NCBI GenBank assembly: GCA_963695445.1
Contig: CAVOGV010000001.1
Coordinates: forward strand, 1-64,000
Length of the DNA stretch: 64,000 nucleotides
Direction: 5' to 3'
DNA from: Thiohalocapsa sp963695445
GTDB taxonomy: Bacteria > Pseudomonadota > Gammaproteobacteria > Chromatiales > Chromatiaceae
A program made the position numbers and the translations under genes. Positions within the stretch are counted from its first letter, which is position 1. Every line of letters begins with the position of its first letter. This document shows, in pieces, positions 39,669-50,577 of the stretch. The notes under the pieces are model-generated. The model ran no database searches. It was not told the DNA's origin and saw only the letters and a program-made list of their open reading frames with translations.

Positions 39669-40621
39669 CGTTCCCCCTTGTTGTAGGGCACCATCAGCGC
39701 GGCCGGCACCTCGGCCCGCCGCGACATCACGATCAGCGCGAGGATCGACAGCGACGATAGGGCACCATCAGGAACATCTGGTAGGGCACGACCGCGCCCA
39801 AGGCCGTCTGCTGCAGCCGGATCTGGAGCGCGTCGAACGCCGCGAAGAGCAGCGCGCCGAGCAGCGCCTTGCCCGGACGCCACGCGCCGAAGACGACGAG
39901 CGCGATGCAGATCCAGCCCCGCCCGTTCACCATCTCGAAGAAGAAGCGACGAGAAGGCCGAGAGCGTCAGGAACGCGCCGCCCACCGCCATCAGCCCCGA
40001 CCCCACGATCACCGCCCCCATCCGCAGCGCCGGTGACCGACAGCCCCTGCGCCTCGACCGCCGCGGGTTCTCGCCCGCCGCCCGCACGGCAAGGCCCAAG
40101 CGGCGTGCGGTAGAGCACGAAGGCGGTGAGCCCCGCGCACGGCGAAGGCCGCATAGGTCAGGGGCGTCTGCGCGAAGAGCGCCTCGCCCAGGATCGGGAT
40201 GTCGGACAGGATCGGGATCTCCAACGGCTGGAACGGCTCGATCCGCGGCGGGCTTGTGACTTCGGGCAGCGCGAGGCGATAGGCGAAGTAGCTGTGCGAG
40301 GTGGCCAGAAGCGTGACGCCCAAGCCCACGACATGCTGCGACAGGCCGAGGGGCACCGTCAGCGTCGCATGCAGGAGGCCGAAGATCATGCCCGACGCGA
40401 AGGCCACCGCGACCCCGCCACCAGAGCGGCATCCCCAGATAGACCGCGATCCAGCCGGCGAAGGCGCCGATGACCATGATCCCCTCGATCCCGAGGTTCA
40501 GCACGCCCGGCGCGCTCGCAGATCAGCTCGCCCATCGTGGCGAAGATCAGGGGCGAGGCGATGCGGATGACGGCCGCCCAGAAGCTCGCGGTGACAGAGG
40601 ATGTCGAGGAGCGTCCATCAT
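39665..40621 (-). CDS. Nucleoside-type ABC importer permease (YufQ-like)
   Basis: A BPD_transp_2 family permease of about 305 residues. It starts MMDA at 40621. TASFWAAVIRIASPLIFATM is followed by GELICERAG and LNLGIEGIMVIGAFAGWIAV, the family hallmark. Later parts are GLSQHVVGLGVTLLATSHSY, FAYRLALPEV and VNGRGWICIALVVFGAWRPG, and it ends LMVPYNKGER. Its TGA overlaps the probable CTG start of the hydrolase gene. Frameshifts occur near 39945, 40030, 40065, 40100, 40135, 40425 and 40505. Confidence 0.85.
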
Positions 40622-41675
40622 CCCCTCACCACGCGGAACTTGCGACAGCGGATGCGCCAGCACCATGAACAGAAGGGCCGTCGCCAGCAGGATGTCGGCG
40701 ATGTAGGTCGGCACGCCGGCCGCGCGGCTCATCGCGTCCGACGCCGACAAAGACGCCGGCGACGAAGAGGGCGCCGAGACCACCGCCGAGCGGGTGCAGG
40801 AGCGCCAGCATGGCGACGATGATCCCGGTGTAGCCGAAGCCCGGCGACAGATCGAGGCTGAGGTGCCCCTTCAGCCCCGCCACCTCGGACAAGCCGGCGA
40901 GCGCCGCCAGCCCGCCCGACAGGAGCGCCGTCTTCAGGATCACACGCGTTGACCGGCATGCCGGCAAAGCGCGCGGCGCGGACGTTCTGGCCCACCGCCC
41001 GCATCTCGTAGCCCAAGCGTGGTGCGCGTCTGGATCACCCAGACGACGACCGCCGCGATCAGCGCCAGGCCAAAGCCCCAGTGCAGGCGCAGCCCGTCGA
41101 CGATGCGCGGCAGCCGCGCCTCGGGCACGAGGGCGGGCGACTTCGGCCAGCCCATGCCCATCGGGTCCTTCAGCGGGCCCTTCGAGCAGGTAGCTGACGA
41201 ACAGGAGCATGATGAAGTTGAGCAGCAGCGTGGTCACCACCTCGTCCACGCCCGAGCCGCATCTTCAGCAGCGCCGGGCCGAGCAGGACGAGCGCGCCCG
41301 CCAGCATCGCGGCGAGCGCCGATGACGGGCAGCACGAACGGCGCTGCCGAAGCGCGCCGGTGCCGAGCAGGACGGCGACGATGGCGCCCGGCGTAAAGCT
41401 GCGCCTCGGCCCCGATGTTCCAGAGCCGGGCGCGGAAGGCGACGGCGACCGCAAGGCCCGGTGAAGATCAGCGGCGTCGCCCGGTTCAGCGTCTCGAGCA
41501 GCGCGAAGCGCGAGCCCGCCGCGCCCGTGACGATCTGCCCGAGCGACGGCGAACGGGTCGGCCCCGGCGAGCGCCGCCAGCAGCGACGCCACCAGCGACC
41601 GTCGCCCCGAGCGCCGCCGCGGGAAAGCCGAAGCCGCCGCGCGAGGGCCGGGTGGGCGATCGGCTCAAGCCGCAT
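40618..41675 (-). CDS. Nucleoside-type ABC importer permease (YufP-like)
   Basis: The start MRLEPIAHPALARR at 41675 lies inside the end of the ATPase gene. The conserved core is LNRATPLIFTGLAVAVAFRA followed by LWNIGAEAQLYAGA, and then the substrate-channel region LGVDEVVTTLLLNFIMLLFV. GYEMRAVGQNVRAARFAGMP and LSLDLSPGFGYTGIIVAMLA follow. It ends SQFRVVRG, the TGA overlapping the next start (TGATG). It pairs with the YufQ-like permease. At least ten one-base insertions. Confidence 0.84.
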
Positions 41676-43229
41676 GGGCGGCCCCGTCGAACCCTTGCCC
41701 GGCCATCCACAGGCCCAGCTCGGCCGGCGTCTTCGTGCCGCGCGCGAAAGCCGGGCGACAGCCGCCCGCCGGCAGATGACATGGATCACGTCGGACAAGC
41801 CCCATGACCTCGTCGAGGTCCTCCGAGATCAGGAGCACCGCCGCCCCCGCGTCCCGCGCCGCCACCAGCCGCCCGTGGACATAGGCGATCGCCCCCACGT
41901 CCAGGCCCCGCACCGGCTGGTTGGCGAGGATGATCCGCGGGCCTGCCTCCAGCACCCGGCCGAGGATCAGCTTCTGCATGTTGCCGCCCGACAGCAGCGC
42001 GCATGCGGGCCGCCGGCCCGGGGCAGCGCACGTCGTAGCCGTCGATGATGCGCTGCGGCGAAGCGCCTCGCGCCGCGGCCCAGTCCATCCAGCCGCCCGG
42101 GCGAAGCGGCGCCGGCATAGCCTTCCAGCACCGCGTTTTCGGTCAGGGTGAAGTCGGCGATGGTGCCGGTGCGGTGGCGGTCCTCGGGGATGCGGCCGAT
42201 GCCCGGCGGCCAGCGCCGCCCGCGGCGACCAGCGCGGCAGGGCGCGTGCCATCCGATCTCGACCCGCCCGAGGCTGGCCGGGCGAGCCCCGCGATCAGCT
42301 CGGCCAGCGCCGCCTGCCCGTTGCCCGACACCCCCGCCAGCCCGGTGATCTGGCCCGCGCGCAGAGCGAGGCTCACCGCCTCGCAGCCCCGGCGCCGCGC
42401 CCGCGATCCGGGGTGGTCACGGCCTCGAGCCGCAGCAGCGCCGGCGCCCGGCCAGCCCGTGCGCGATCCGCGCTCGGGCAGGCGCTCGGCGCCGACCATC
42501 AGCGCGGCCAGCGCCTCGCGGTCGGTGTCGCGGCGGTCGCCACCTCGCCCACCAGCCGCCCGTGGCGCAGCACCATGCAGCGGTCGGCAATCGCCATCAC
42601 CTCGTGCAGCTTGTGGCTGATGAAGATGATCGACAGCCCCTGCGCCACGGCCCGCCGCAGCGTCGCGAACAGCGCCTCGGTCTCCTGCGGCGTCAGCACC
42701 GCGGTCGGCTCGTCGAGGATCAGGATGCGCGCGTCGCGGTAGAGCGCCTTGAGGATCTCGACCCGCTGCCGTTCGCCCACCGTCAGCTCGCCGACCCGCG
42801 CGTCGGGATCGACGGCGAGCCCGAAGTCCCGCGCCAGCGCCTCGACTTCGCGCGCGCCGCCGCTGCGGCCGCGCCCGGCCGCCAGCAGCGGCTCGGTGCC
42901 GAGCACGATGTTCTCCACCACCGACAGGTTGTCGGCCAGCGTGAAATGCTGGTGCACCATGCCGACGCCCGCCGCCAGCGCCGCGCGCGGCTTGCCGGGC
43001 GGCAGGGGCTGGCCGAAGACCTCCACCTGCCCTGCATCGGCCACGTAGTGGCCGAAGAGGATGTTCATCAGCGTGGTCTTGCCCGCGCCGTTCTCGCCCA
43101 GAAGCGCCACCACCTCGCCCCGGCTGCAGCGTGCAGGTCGATGGCGTCGTTGGCGACCAGCGCGCCGAAGCGCTTGGTGATGCCGTCGAGGCGCAGGACG
43201 ACGTCCCGGCCTCCGCCGTCAGCGGTCAC
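41665..43229 (-). CDS. Nucleoside-type ABC importer ATPase with two nucleotide-binding domains (YufO-like)
   Basis: About 515 residues with two ABC cassettes. The first is complete: VVALLGENGAGKTTLMNILF, MVHQHFTLADNLSVVENIVL, signature-like LTVGERQRVEILKALYRDA, Walker B ILILDEPTAVLTPQETEALF, IIFISHKLHEVMAIADRCMV. The second has GLAGVSGNGQAALAELIAGL (degenerate Walker A), LLSGGNMQKLILGRVLEAGP and VLLISEDLDEVMGLSDVIHV. This tandem form is typical of nucleoside and simple-sugar importers. The GTG start at 43229 overlaps the binding-protein stop (GTGA). Seven or more frameshifts, concentrated in 42000-42550. Confidence 0.88.
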
Positions 43230-44255
43230 GACGAGTTCGGCTCGCTGTCGTCGATCGTCGACGGTGAAGCTGCCGTCCTTGATCGCCGCCTCGCGCTCGG
43301 CCACCAGCGCCATCGCCGCCGCGGGCACCTTGCCCTCGAAGCGTGCCGAGCGGCGCCAGCGAGCAGCCGCCGTGCGTTCATGTAGCGAATAGACGCCGTA
43401 GTCGGCGGCCGCGAAGCTGCCCGCCTGCACCGCCGCGATGGCCGCGTCCAGCGTCGGCTCGAAATGCCACAGCGCCGAGGCCACCACCGTGTCGGGATAG
43501 TCGGCCTGCGTGTCGATCACGTTGCCGATCGCCAGCACGCCGCGCTCCTTGGCGGCGTCCGACACGCCGAAGCGTTCGGCATACATCACGTCCGCACCCG
43601 CCTCGATCATCGCGAAGGCGGTCTCCTTGGCCTTCGGCGGGTCGAACCACGAGCCGATGAAGGCGACCTGGAAGCGTCGCATCCGGCCGCATCTCGCGCA
43701 CGCCCGCCATGAAGGCGTTCATCAGCCGGTTCACCTCCGGGATCGGGAAGCCGCCGACCATGCCGATGTTGCCGCTTGCGTCATGGCCCCGGCGATGATG
43801 CCCGTCAGATAGGCCGCGTCCTGGATGTAGTTGTCGAAGACCGCGAGGTTCGGGTCACCGCCGCGTCCGGCATGAAGCGACGAGCCCATCAGGAAGGCCA
43901 CGTCGGGATATTCGGCGGCGACCTCGCGCGCCTCGTGCCTCGACCCCGAAGACCTCGCCGACGATCAGCTCGATGCCCGGCCTCGGCAGTATTCGCGCAT
44001 GACGCGCGGGTAGTCGGTGTTCGCGACGTTCTCGGTGAAGGTGTAGTCGATCTCGCCGCGCGGCCTCCGCGGCCTCGGCGGCGAGGTGGATGCGGCTCAC
44101 CCACTGCTGTTCGACCGGCACGGTGTAGATGCCGGCGACCTTGAGCGGTGTCCTGCGCCCGTGCGCCGCGCGGCAGGACGAACTGTCCGAGGCCGAGCGC
44201 GCCCGCGCCCAAGAAGAAGCGCCCGGCGCGACGGACGGAGAAGATGGCGTGTCAT
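43226..44255 (-). CDS. BMP-family binding lipoprotein-type protein of the nucleoside-type importer
   Basis: About 340 residues. MTRHLLRPSRRALLLGAGAL is a Tat-like signal (SRRALLLG) ending GARAQD. The mature part reads VAGIYTVPVEQQWVSRIHLA, IVGEVFGVEAREVAAEYPDV, FDNYIQDAAYLTGIIAG, GMVGGFPIPEVNRLMNAFMA, FQVAFIGSWFDPPKAKETAF and ADVMYAERFGVSDAAKERGV, all typical of Med/BmpA-type nucleoside-binding proteins. It is first in the operon with ATPase, two permeases and a cytosine-deaminase-like enzyme. AGGGGGATA precedes the ATG. Eight or more frameshifts. Confidence 0.86.
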
Positions 44256-44510
44256 GTGGTGTATCCCCCTGCGTGACGAATCGTTTCTTGACCAATTAGT
44301 AAAACCCGCCGGCAATTCACCAAAACGAAATGACGAGTCGTTCTGCGGAGACGCACCTTGCCTGCCAATTCAGCGGGCACGGCCCATGCTGCTGCCCGGA
44401 GCTACATCCCTTGCGCCGCGCCTGCGACAGGTCGCCGGTTCGCAAAGGGCGCAGAATCTGGTCTCCTGCACCCGGCGCTGATCGACTGACGGGAGAAGGG
44501 AGCCCGACCC

Positions 44511-45975
44511 ATGTGCATGTCCTGCTACGAGGCCGCAAGTCCGGGTGCGGCGGGGATCGACGCTTGCCTCTGCGGCGCGCCCGAGACGCAGGCGGCCATG
44601 GCCCGGATCGAGGCCGACATCTCGCGGCGGGAACTCCTCGGCGGGGCGGCGGCGGTCGTGGGGCATGTTCGCGGGCTTCGGTCTCGCCCCGCGCCAGGCC
44701 CGCGCGCAGACGCCGGGCCGGCCGCTCGTCCTGACGAACCTCCGCTTCTTCGATGGCGCGACGCTGGCTGCAGCGAGGGGCGCGACATCCTGTCGAAGGC
44801 GGGCGGATCGCGGCGGTCCTGCCGGCCGGGCAGGGCCCGGCGGAGGCGGACGGGATCGATTGCGGCGGCCGCACCGTGATCCCGGGCCTGATCGACTGCC
44901 ACTGGCATGCGACGCTGGTCGGCGTGAGCCAGATCGCGGCGATGACGCAGGACATCGGCTGGGTGCACCTGATGGCCGGGCGCGAGGCGGGCGCGACGCT
45001 CATGCGCGGCTTCACGACGGTGCGCGATACCGGCGGCCCGGTCTTCGGGCTGAAGATGGCGATCGACCAGGGCGCCGTCGCCGGGCCGCGCATCTTCCCC
45101 TCGGGCGCGATGATCTCGCAGACCTCGGGCCACGGCGATTTCCGGCTCCTGAACGAGCTGCCCCGGATGCCGGGCGATCCGGCCGACTACACCGAACGGA
45201 CCGGCGTCGCCGCGATCGCCGACGGGCGCGACGAGGTTCTTCGCCGCACGCGCGAGCAGCTGATGAAGGGCGCGAGCCAGATCAAGATCATGGCGGGCGG
45301 CGGCGTCTCCTCGCTCTACGACCCGCTCGACACCGCGCAGTATCCTCTGGAGGAGATGCGGCGGCCGTGCGAGGCGGCGGCCGACTGGGGCACCTATGTC
45401 TGCGCCCATGTCTACACGCCCGCAGGGCATCCAGCGGGCGCTGCGCGCGGGGGTGAGGTCGATCGAGCATGGGCAACTCGCCGATCTCGACACGATCCGG
45501 ATGATGCGCGGAGGAGGGCGCGTGGTGGTCGATCCAGCCGTTCCTCGCCGACGAGGACGCGAACCCGCAAGTCGGACCCGCGCCAGCAGGCCAAGCAGAT
45601 GGAGGTGGCCGAGGGCACGGTGCGCGCCTTCGAGAGGGCCGGGCCGAGGGCGTGAACATGGCCTTCGGCACGGATATCCTGTTCAACCCGCGCGGCGCGG
45701 CGAGCCAGGGGCGGCAGCTGGCCAAGCTCGACCCGCTTCATGCCGCCGCTCGAGGCGCTGCGCATGGCGACCGGCGCGGCCGGCGACGCTTCTGGCGCTG
45801 TCGGGCGAACGCGCCCCCTATCCGGGCCGGCTCGGCGTGATCGCCGAGGGGGCGCATGCCGACCTTCTGGTCGTGGGACGGCGACCCGGAGATCGACCTC
45901 GACTTCCTCGGCGACCCCGACACCAACCTGCGGCTCATCATGAAGGGCGGGCGCGTCCACAAGGACACGCTCTAG
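44511..45975 (+). CDS. Exported amidohydrolase with Cys-rich leader and Tat motif
   Basis: About 485 residues. The first 40 residues are unusual: MCMSC at the start and CLCGAPETQA near 19-28, before a Tat signal (SRRELLGGAAAVVG, ending RQARAQ). The enzyme domain shows RTVIPGLIDCHWHATLVGVS (metal histidines), TTVRDTGGPVFGLKMAIDQG, GASQIKIMAGGGVSSLYDPL with the Lys ligand region, YVCAHVYTPAGIQRALRAG (His), RSIEHGQLADLDT (His) and VNMAFGTDILFNP (catalytic Asp). Members include prolidase-like and imidazolonepropionase-like hydrolases. It lies 255 bases from the divergent binding-protein gene. Frameshifts occur near 44665, 44770, 44800, 45430, 45520-45570, 45645, 45745 and 45880. Confidence 0.84.
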
Positions 45976-45977
45976 GC

Positions 45978-46950
45978 TCAGAGAAGGTCGGGAGGCGTCC
46001 GTCCGGCGAAGAACGCGTCGAGGTTGTCGAGCGCCTTGAAGCCCATGGCGTCGCGCGTCTCGCACCGTGGCGCTGCCCGACATGCGGCATCATCACGATG
46101 TTCTCGTGCGGCGGCGAAGGCCGGGTTGCCGCCGGGCTCGGTCACGAAGCAGTCGAGCCCGGCGCGCCGCGAGGTGCCCGCTGTCGATCGCGGCAAGAAG
46201 CGCCGCCTCGTCCACGAGCGACCCGCGCGCGGCGTTGACGAGGATCGCGCCCCTGGGCATCATCGCCAGCCGGTCGGCGTTCATCAGGCCCAGTCGTCTC
46301 CGGCGTCGCCGGGCAGTGGAGCGAGAGGAAATCGGAAACGGCCAGCAGGCTGTCGAGGTCCTCGTGGAAGATCGCGCCCGCCTCGTCCTTCGGGCGCGAG
46401 CCTGCGGCGGTTGTGGTAGTGGATTTCCATGTCGAAGCCGCGCGCCTTGCGCGCGAACGCCCGACCGACGCCGCCCATGCCGACGATGCCGAGCCGCGCG
46501 CCCGTCACCTGCTTGCCGACGAGGAAGGCGGGCGACCAGGACTCCCAGCCGCCCGACCGCACGATCCGGTCGCCGTCGACCGGCGTGCCGCGCAGCGCCC
46601 AGCATCAGCATCATGGCGAGTTCCGCCGTCGCATCCGACAGCACGCCCGGCGTGTTGGTCACCGCGATCCCGCGCGCCTTGAGCGCAGGCAGGTCGCAGT
46701 GGTCCGTACCCGACCGAGTGGTTCGCGACGATCTTCAGCCGCGGATCGAGGCGCGCCGACGACCTCGGCGCGAGAAGCGTTCGGAATGGCAGGGGATCAT
46801 CCCGTCGACGCGGGCGCTCATCGCGACGATCTCGTCGGCCGTCCCGGGCGTGTCGTCGTCCTTGACGATCACCTCGTAGTCGCGGCGCGCGCGCTCGAGC
46901 GTCGCGTCAGACAGGCGCCGCGGGATCCAGAGGACCCGCCTAGCCATCAT
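45978..46950 (-). CDS. D-isomer-specific 2-hydroxyacid dehydrogenase
   Basis: About 320 residues. It starts MMARRVLWIPRRLSDATLER. The NAD domain reads VTGARLGIVGMGGVGRAFAR; KIVANHSVGTDHCDLPALKA precedes it, AMMPRGAILVNAARGSLVDE contains the substrate arginine, and GLDCFVTEPGGNPAF holds the catalytic glutamate region. The family reduces glyoxylate, hydroxypyruvate or similar 2-keto acids. The ATG overlaps the stop of the small membrane protein gene, and its stop is two bases from the convergent amidohydrolase stop. Ten or so one-base insertions, most in 46080-46400 and 46600-46790. Confidence 0.85.
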
Positions 46951-47114
46951 TCTTGTCGGACTTGTTCTTGCTCGACGGAGATCATGTCCCAGGCGACGAG
47001 CGCGACCGTGAGGAGGATGACCGCGATCAGGTCGGGGTGGGGCACCCCGGCTGCGAGGATGTCGAGGAACCCCGCGAGGACCACGAAGGCGAAGAGGGCG
47101 AGCAGGCGGTTCAT
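46947..47114 (-). CDS. Small two-helix membrane protein (55 residues), unknown function
   Basis: An intact reading frame of 55 codons with no frameshift. It has a strong ribosome site (AAGGAG, six bases before the ATG at 47114) and a TGA that overlaps the ATG of the dehydrogenase gene. The first 20 residues (MNRLLALFAFVVLAGFLDIL) and a second stretch (IAVILLTVALVAWDMIS) are hydrophobic and could each cross the membrane; the tail SVEQEQVRQE is charged. It lies between an amidase and a dehydrogenase in a TRAP transporter operon. I do not recognise a family. Coupling on both sides argues that it is a real gene. Confidence 0.65.
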   Translation of the reverse strand: MNRLLALFAFVVLAGFLDILAAGVPHPDLIAVILLTVALVAWDMISVEQEQVRQE

Positions 47115-47136
47115 GGCAGCTCCTTGTGTCTCGAGG

Positions 47137-48505
47137 TCATGCGGCGGCCCAGTCCGACAGCCACTGGGCCGTGCGCAGCAGGCGCGCGTCGTCGCCGATT
47201 CGGCCGACGAGCTGCACGCCCATCGGCAGGCCGTTCCCGGCGGTGAGGATCGGCACGGTCACGGCAGGCGTCCCGCAGAAGGTCCAGAGCCCGTTGAAGA
47301 TCGCGCTTCGCCGGTGGAGCCGAGCCCCTCCGGCGCCGGGCCGGGCGCGGCGGGGCAGAGGATCGCGTCGCAGCGGTGCGAAGATCTCGGCCAGCGCCGG
47401 CATTCAGCACCGGCCCGCCAGTCGAGCGCGGCGAGGTAGTCGCGCGCGGAGGTCCCGTTGCCTTCCTGCAGGGCCGCCAGCGTCTCGGGGCCGAGCAGAT
47501 CGGCGCCGTCGCGCCCGTAGCGGTGGTAGTAGCGCGCCATCTCGGCGAAGTTGATGCGCTGCGCGTTCGGCGGCCGCGTCGTCGAAGGCGCGCGGAAGCT
47601 CGACCTCGAAGACCTGCTCGCCGAGCGCGGCGAGCGAGTTCCGCGAAGGCCTCCTGCGTCTCCGGCATCCGCCTCGTCCCAGCCGGGCGGGCGGACGAAG
47701 GCGAAGATCGGCCGGACCGGCGGCCGGTCGGACGCGGTGTCGAGCAGCCGCGGATGCGGGGGCGGAGCCGCGTCGCGGGGTCGGCGGCGTCGTGGCCGAA
47801 GAGCGCCTCGGCGATCAGCGCCGCGCCGACTCGGGTCGGCGGCGAAGACGCCCGACGGTGTCGAGCGTGGGCGACTGCATCAGGATGCCGCGGCGCGGGA
47901 TCGCGCCGAAGGTCGGCTTGAACCCGATGACGCCGCAGAAGGCCGCCGGCCGGATCACCGAGCCGCCGGTCTGGGTGCCGACGGCCAGCGGCACCATGCC
48001 CGCCGCCACCGCGGCGGCCGAGCCGGACGACGACCCGCCCGGCGTGTGGCGCGGGGTTGTGCGGGTTGCGCGTCTTGCCGGGGTGCAGGAAGGCCAGCTC
48101 CGTCGTGACGGTCTTGCCCATGATGACGCGCGCCGGCGGCCTTCAGCCGCTCCACCACGCACGCGTCGCGCGGCGGCACCCGGCCGCGCGTCGAGCGCGC
48201 AGCCGTTCTCGGTCGGGATGTCCGCCGTGTCGATGATGTCCTTCAGCCCGACCGGCAGCCCGTGCAGCGGCCCGACCGGCCGCCCGGTCGCCCGGTGGCG
48301 TCGAGCGCGCGGGCCTGCTCCATCGCGTGGTTCCGCGTCGAGCCAGGCCCAGGCCCGAACCTCGGGCTCGCGACGCCTCGATCCGCGCGAGGTAGGCCTC
48401 GACCAGGTCGACCGCGCGGAGCGCGCCCGAGGCGAGCCGGTCGCGCAGGTCGACCGCCCCGAGGGACGTGGCGGCCTCCGCGACCCGTGTGCGGGCCCGT
48501 GCCTC
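47137..48505 (-). CDS. Amidase signature family hydrolase
   Basis: About 455 residues. The Ser-Ser-Lys machinery is visible: lysine in LHGLPVGLKDIIDTADIPTE, and the serine-rich loop HTPGGSSSGSAAAVAAGMVP followed by LAVGTQTGGSVIRPAAFCGV. IGFKPTFGAIPRRGIL and TFCGTPAVTVPILTAGNGLP follow, and it ends LSDWAAA. Members hydrolyse linear amides or act as allophanate- or GatA-type hydrolases. The start is hidden by a frame error where it overlaps the TRAP permease stop; AEAATSLGAVDLRDRLASGA is the first clear segment. Ten or more one-base insertions. It suggests the TRAP system imports an amide. Confidence 0.84.
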
Positions 48506-49923
48506 AGCCCATAGAACAGCTCCGGCAGGTAGAAGACGATCTGCGGGAAGGTATACATCAGCACCATCGAGATGAGCACGCAGAACAGGAACGGCATGAC
48601 GCCCCGGAAGATCTGCGTCAGCTGCACCTCGGGCGGCGCGATGCCCTTGAGGTAATAGGCCGACATCGCCATCGGCGGCGTCAGGAAGCTCGTCTGCAGG
48701 TTCAGCGCGACGAGGATGCCGAAGAACAGCGGGTCGATGTCGAAGATGCGGCAGCAGCGGCAGGAAGATCGGCACGAAGATGATGATGATCTCGGACCAT
48801 TCCAGCGGCCAGCCGAGCAGGAAGATGATGAGCTGCGCGAGGATCAGGAACTGCAGCGGCGACAGGTCGAGGCTCGGTGACGAACTCCGAGATCACCTGC
48901 TCGCCGCCGAGATAGGAGAAGACCGACGAGAAGGTGTAGGAGCCGACGAACAGCCAGCAGACCATCGCCGTGGTGCGCACCGTCAGGTAGACGCTCTCCC
49001 GCAGGCGCTGCCAGGTCAGCGCCCGGTAGGCGACGGCCAGGAAGATGCCGCCGAGCGCGCCGATCGCCGCCGCCTCGGTCGGCGTGGCGAGGCCGAACAG
49101 GATCGAGCCGAGCACCGCGAGGATCAGGAAGGCCAGCGGGAAGAAGGAGGTGACGATCATCAGCATAAGCTTGCCGAAGGCGACGTCCGGCACCTCGTCC
49201 TTCGTGGGCTTCGGCGCGACGGAGGGTTGCAGGATCGACCGTCCGATCACGTAGACGAGGTAGAGGCCGACGAGCATGAAGCCCGGCAGCAGCGCCGCCG
49301 CATAGAGCCGCACGATCGAGACGCCCGAGGCCGCCGCGTAGACGATCAGCATGATCGACGGCGGGATCAGGATGCCGAGCGTGCCGCCGGCGCAGATGAT
49401 GCCGGAGGCGAAGGACGGGTCGTAGCGCGCCTTGAGCATCTGCGGGCAGGGCGAGCAGGCCCATCAGCGTCACGACGGCGCCGACGATGCCGGTGGCCGT
49501 GGCGAAGAGCGCGCAGGTGATGAGCGCGGCCACGCCCATCGAGCCGGGGATGTTCTTCGCCGCGATGTTCAGCGTGCGTGAACAGCCGGTCGACGATGTT
49601 CGCGCGCTCGACGATGTAGCCCATGAAGAGGAACAGCGGCACGGCCGTCAGCACCTCGTTCGACATCACCGTATAGGTCTGGTTGATGAAGAGGTCGAAG
49701 ATCCGGTTGTTGAAGAACCCTCGAGCCAGAGCGTGAAGCTGTCCCAGCTTCCCGCGGTCTCGTCGAGCCGTTCGAAGGCGCGCCACATGCGCCCTTCGTC
49801 GAAATAGGCGTAGTAGCCGAAGCCGATGCCCATCGCCATCAGCGTGAAGGCGATCGGAAAGCCCAGGAAGACGAAGACGATGAAGAGCCCCAGCATCAGC
49901 AGGGCGACCTGCGGGTCGGTCAT
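48504..49923 (-). CDS. dctM: TRAP transporter large permease DctM (second system)
   Basis: About 470 residues. The start MTDPQVALLMLGLFIVFVFL overlaps the stop of dctQ (ATGA). Family core: PLFLFMGYIVERANIVDRLF, ALITCALFATATGIVGAVVT, SGIICAGGTLGILIPPSIML, GLATPTEAAAIGALGGIFLA, and the C-terminal LLGWPLEWSEIIIIFVPIFL with FFGILVALNLQTSFLTPPMA. Length and motifs fit the FcbT3/TakPQM class. Five frameshifts near 48750, 48875, 49440, 49580 and 49720. The end reads FYLPELFYG with a TGA at 48504-48506 after one more frame error. Confidence 0.87.
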
Positions 49924-50505
49924 GGATGGTCGCCCCTTTCGGCCTTGTCGGCTTCGCGCATCAGGAGGTCTTCGGTCTCGAAGACGTCCTCGTCGGCGGC
50001 GCAGCCATTCGTTCGTGCGCATGGCCAGGATGCAGCGGCAGACCTGCGCGATGCCCTGGATGAAGAGCAGGATGCCGGCGGCGACCATCACCGTCTTGAA
50101 CTGGTAGATCGGGATACCGGCCGGGCTGTTGATCGACACTTCGCCGTAGCCCCACGAGCGCGAGGCATATTTCCAGCCGGCGAAGATCAGCGCGATGACG
50201 CCGGGGAAGAAGAAGAGGATGTAGAGCACCAGGTCGACCTTGGCCTGGGTCCGCGGCTGCCAGAGCCGGTAGAGGAAGTCGCCGCGGACATGGCCGCCGC
50301 GCGACAGCGTGTAGGCGCCGCCCATCATGAACAGCGTGCCGTACATGATGAAGGACACGTCGAGCGCCCAGGAGGTCGGGGCGTTCAGGACGTAGCGCAC
50401 GAAGACCTCGTAGCCGGTGCCGACGGCCATCAGGATGATGAGCCAGGCGAAGGCCTTGCCGAACCAGGCCGACAGGTTGTCGGCGAAACGGATGAATCCG
50501 ATCAC
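49920..50505 (-). CDS. dctQ: TRAP transporter small permease DctQ (second system)
   Basis: About 195 residues, almost free of errors. The GTG start at 50505 (IGFIRFADNLSAWFGKAFAW) has GGGGGAAGA upstream. Four membrane helices are visible: LIILMAVGTGYEVFVRYVL, LDVSFIMYGTLFMMGGAY, LVLYILFFFPGVIALIFAGW and TVMVAAGILLFIQGIAQVCR. One frameshift near 50000 separates the charged tail DVFETEDLLMREADKAERGD. It lies between dctP and dctM of the second TRAP set. Confidence 0.87.
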
Positions 50506-50577
50506 GGGTCTTCCCCCAGTTGCACGAAGTGACCCCGGCGGCGTTCCCGCCGGGGCCGATCATGCCGCGTCACAGGG

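Noticed and set aside
7000..45000. Programmed frameshifting as an explanation for broken genes
   Set aside because: Shifts occur at unrelated sequences, several per gene, in all kinds of enzymes, and lack a common slippery site. Sequence error is far more likely.
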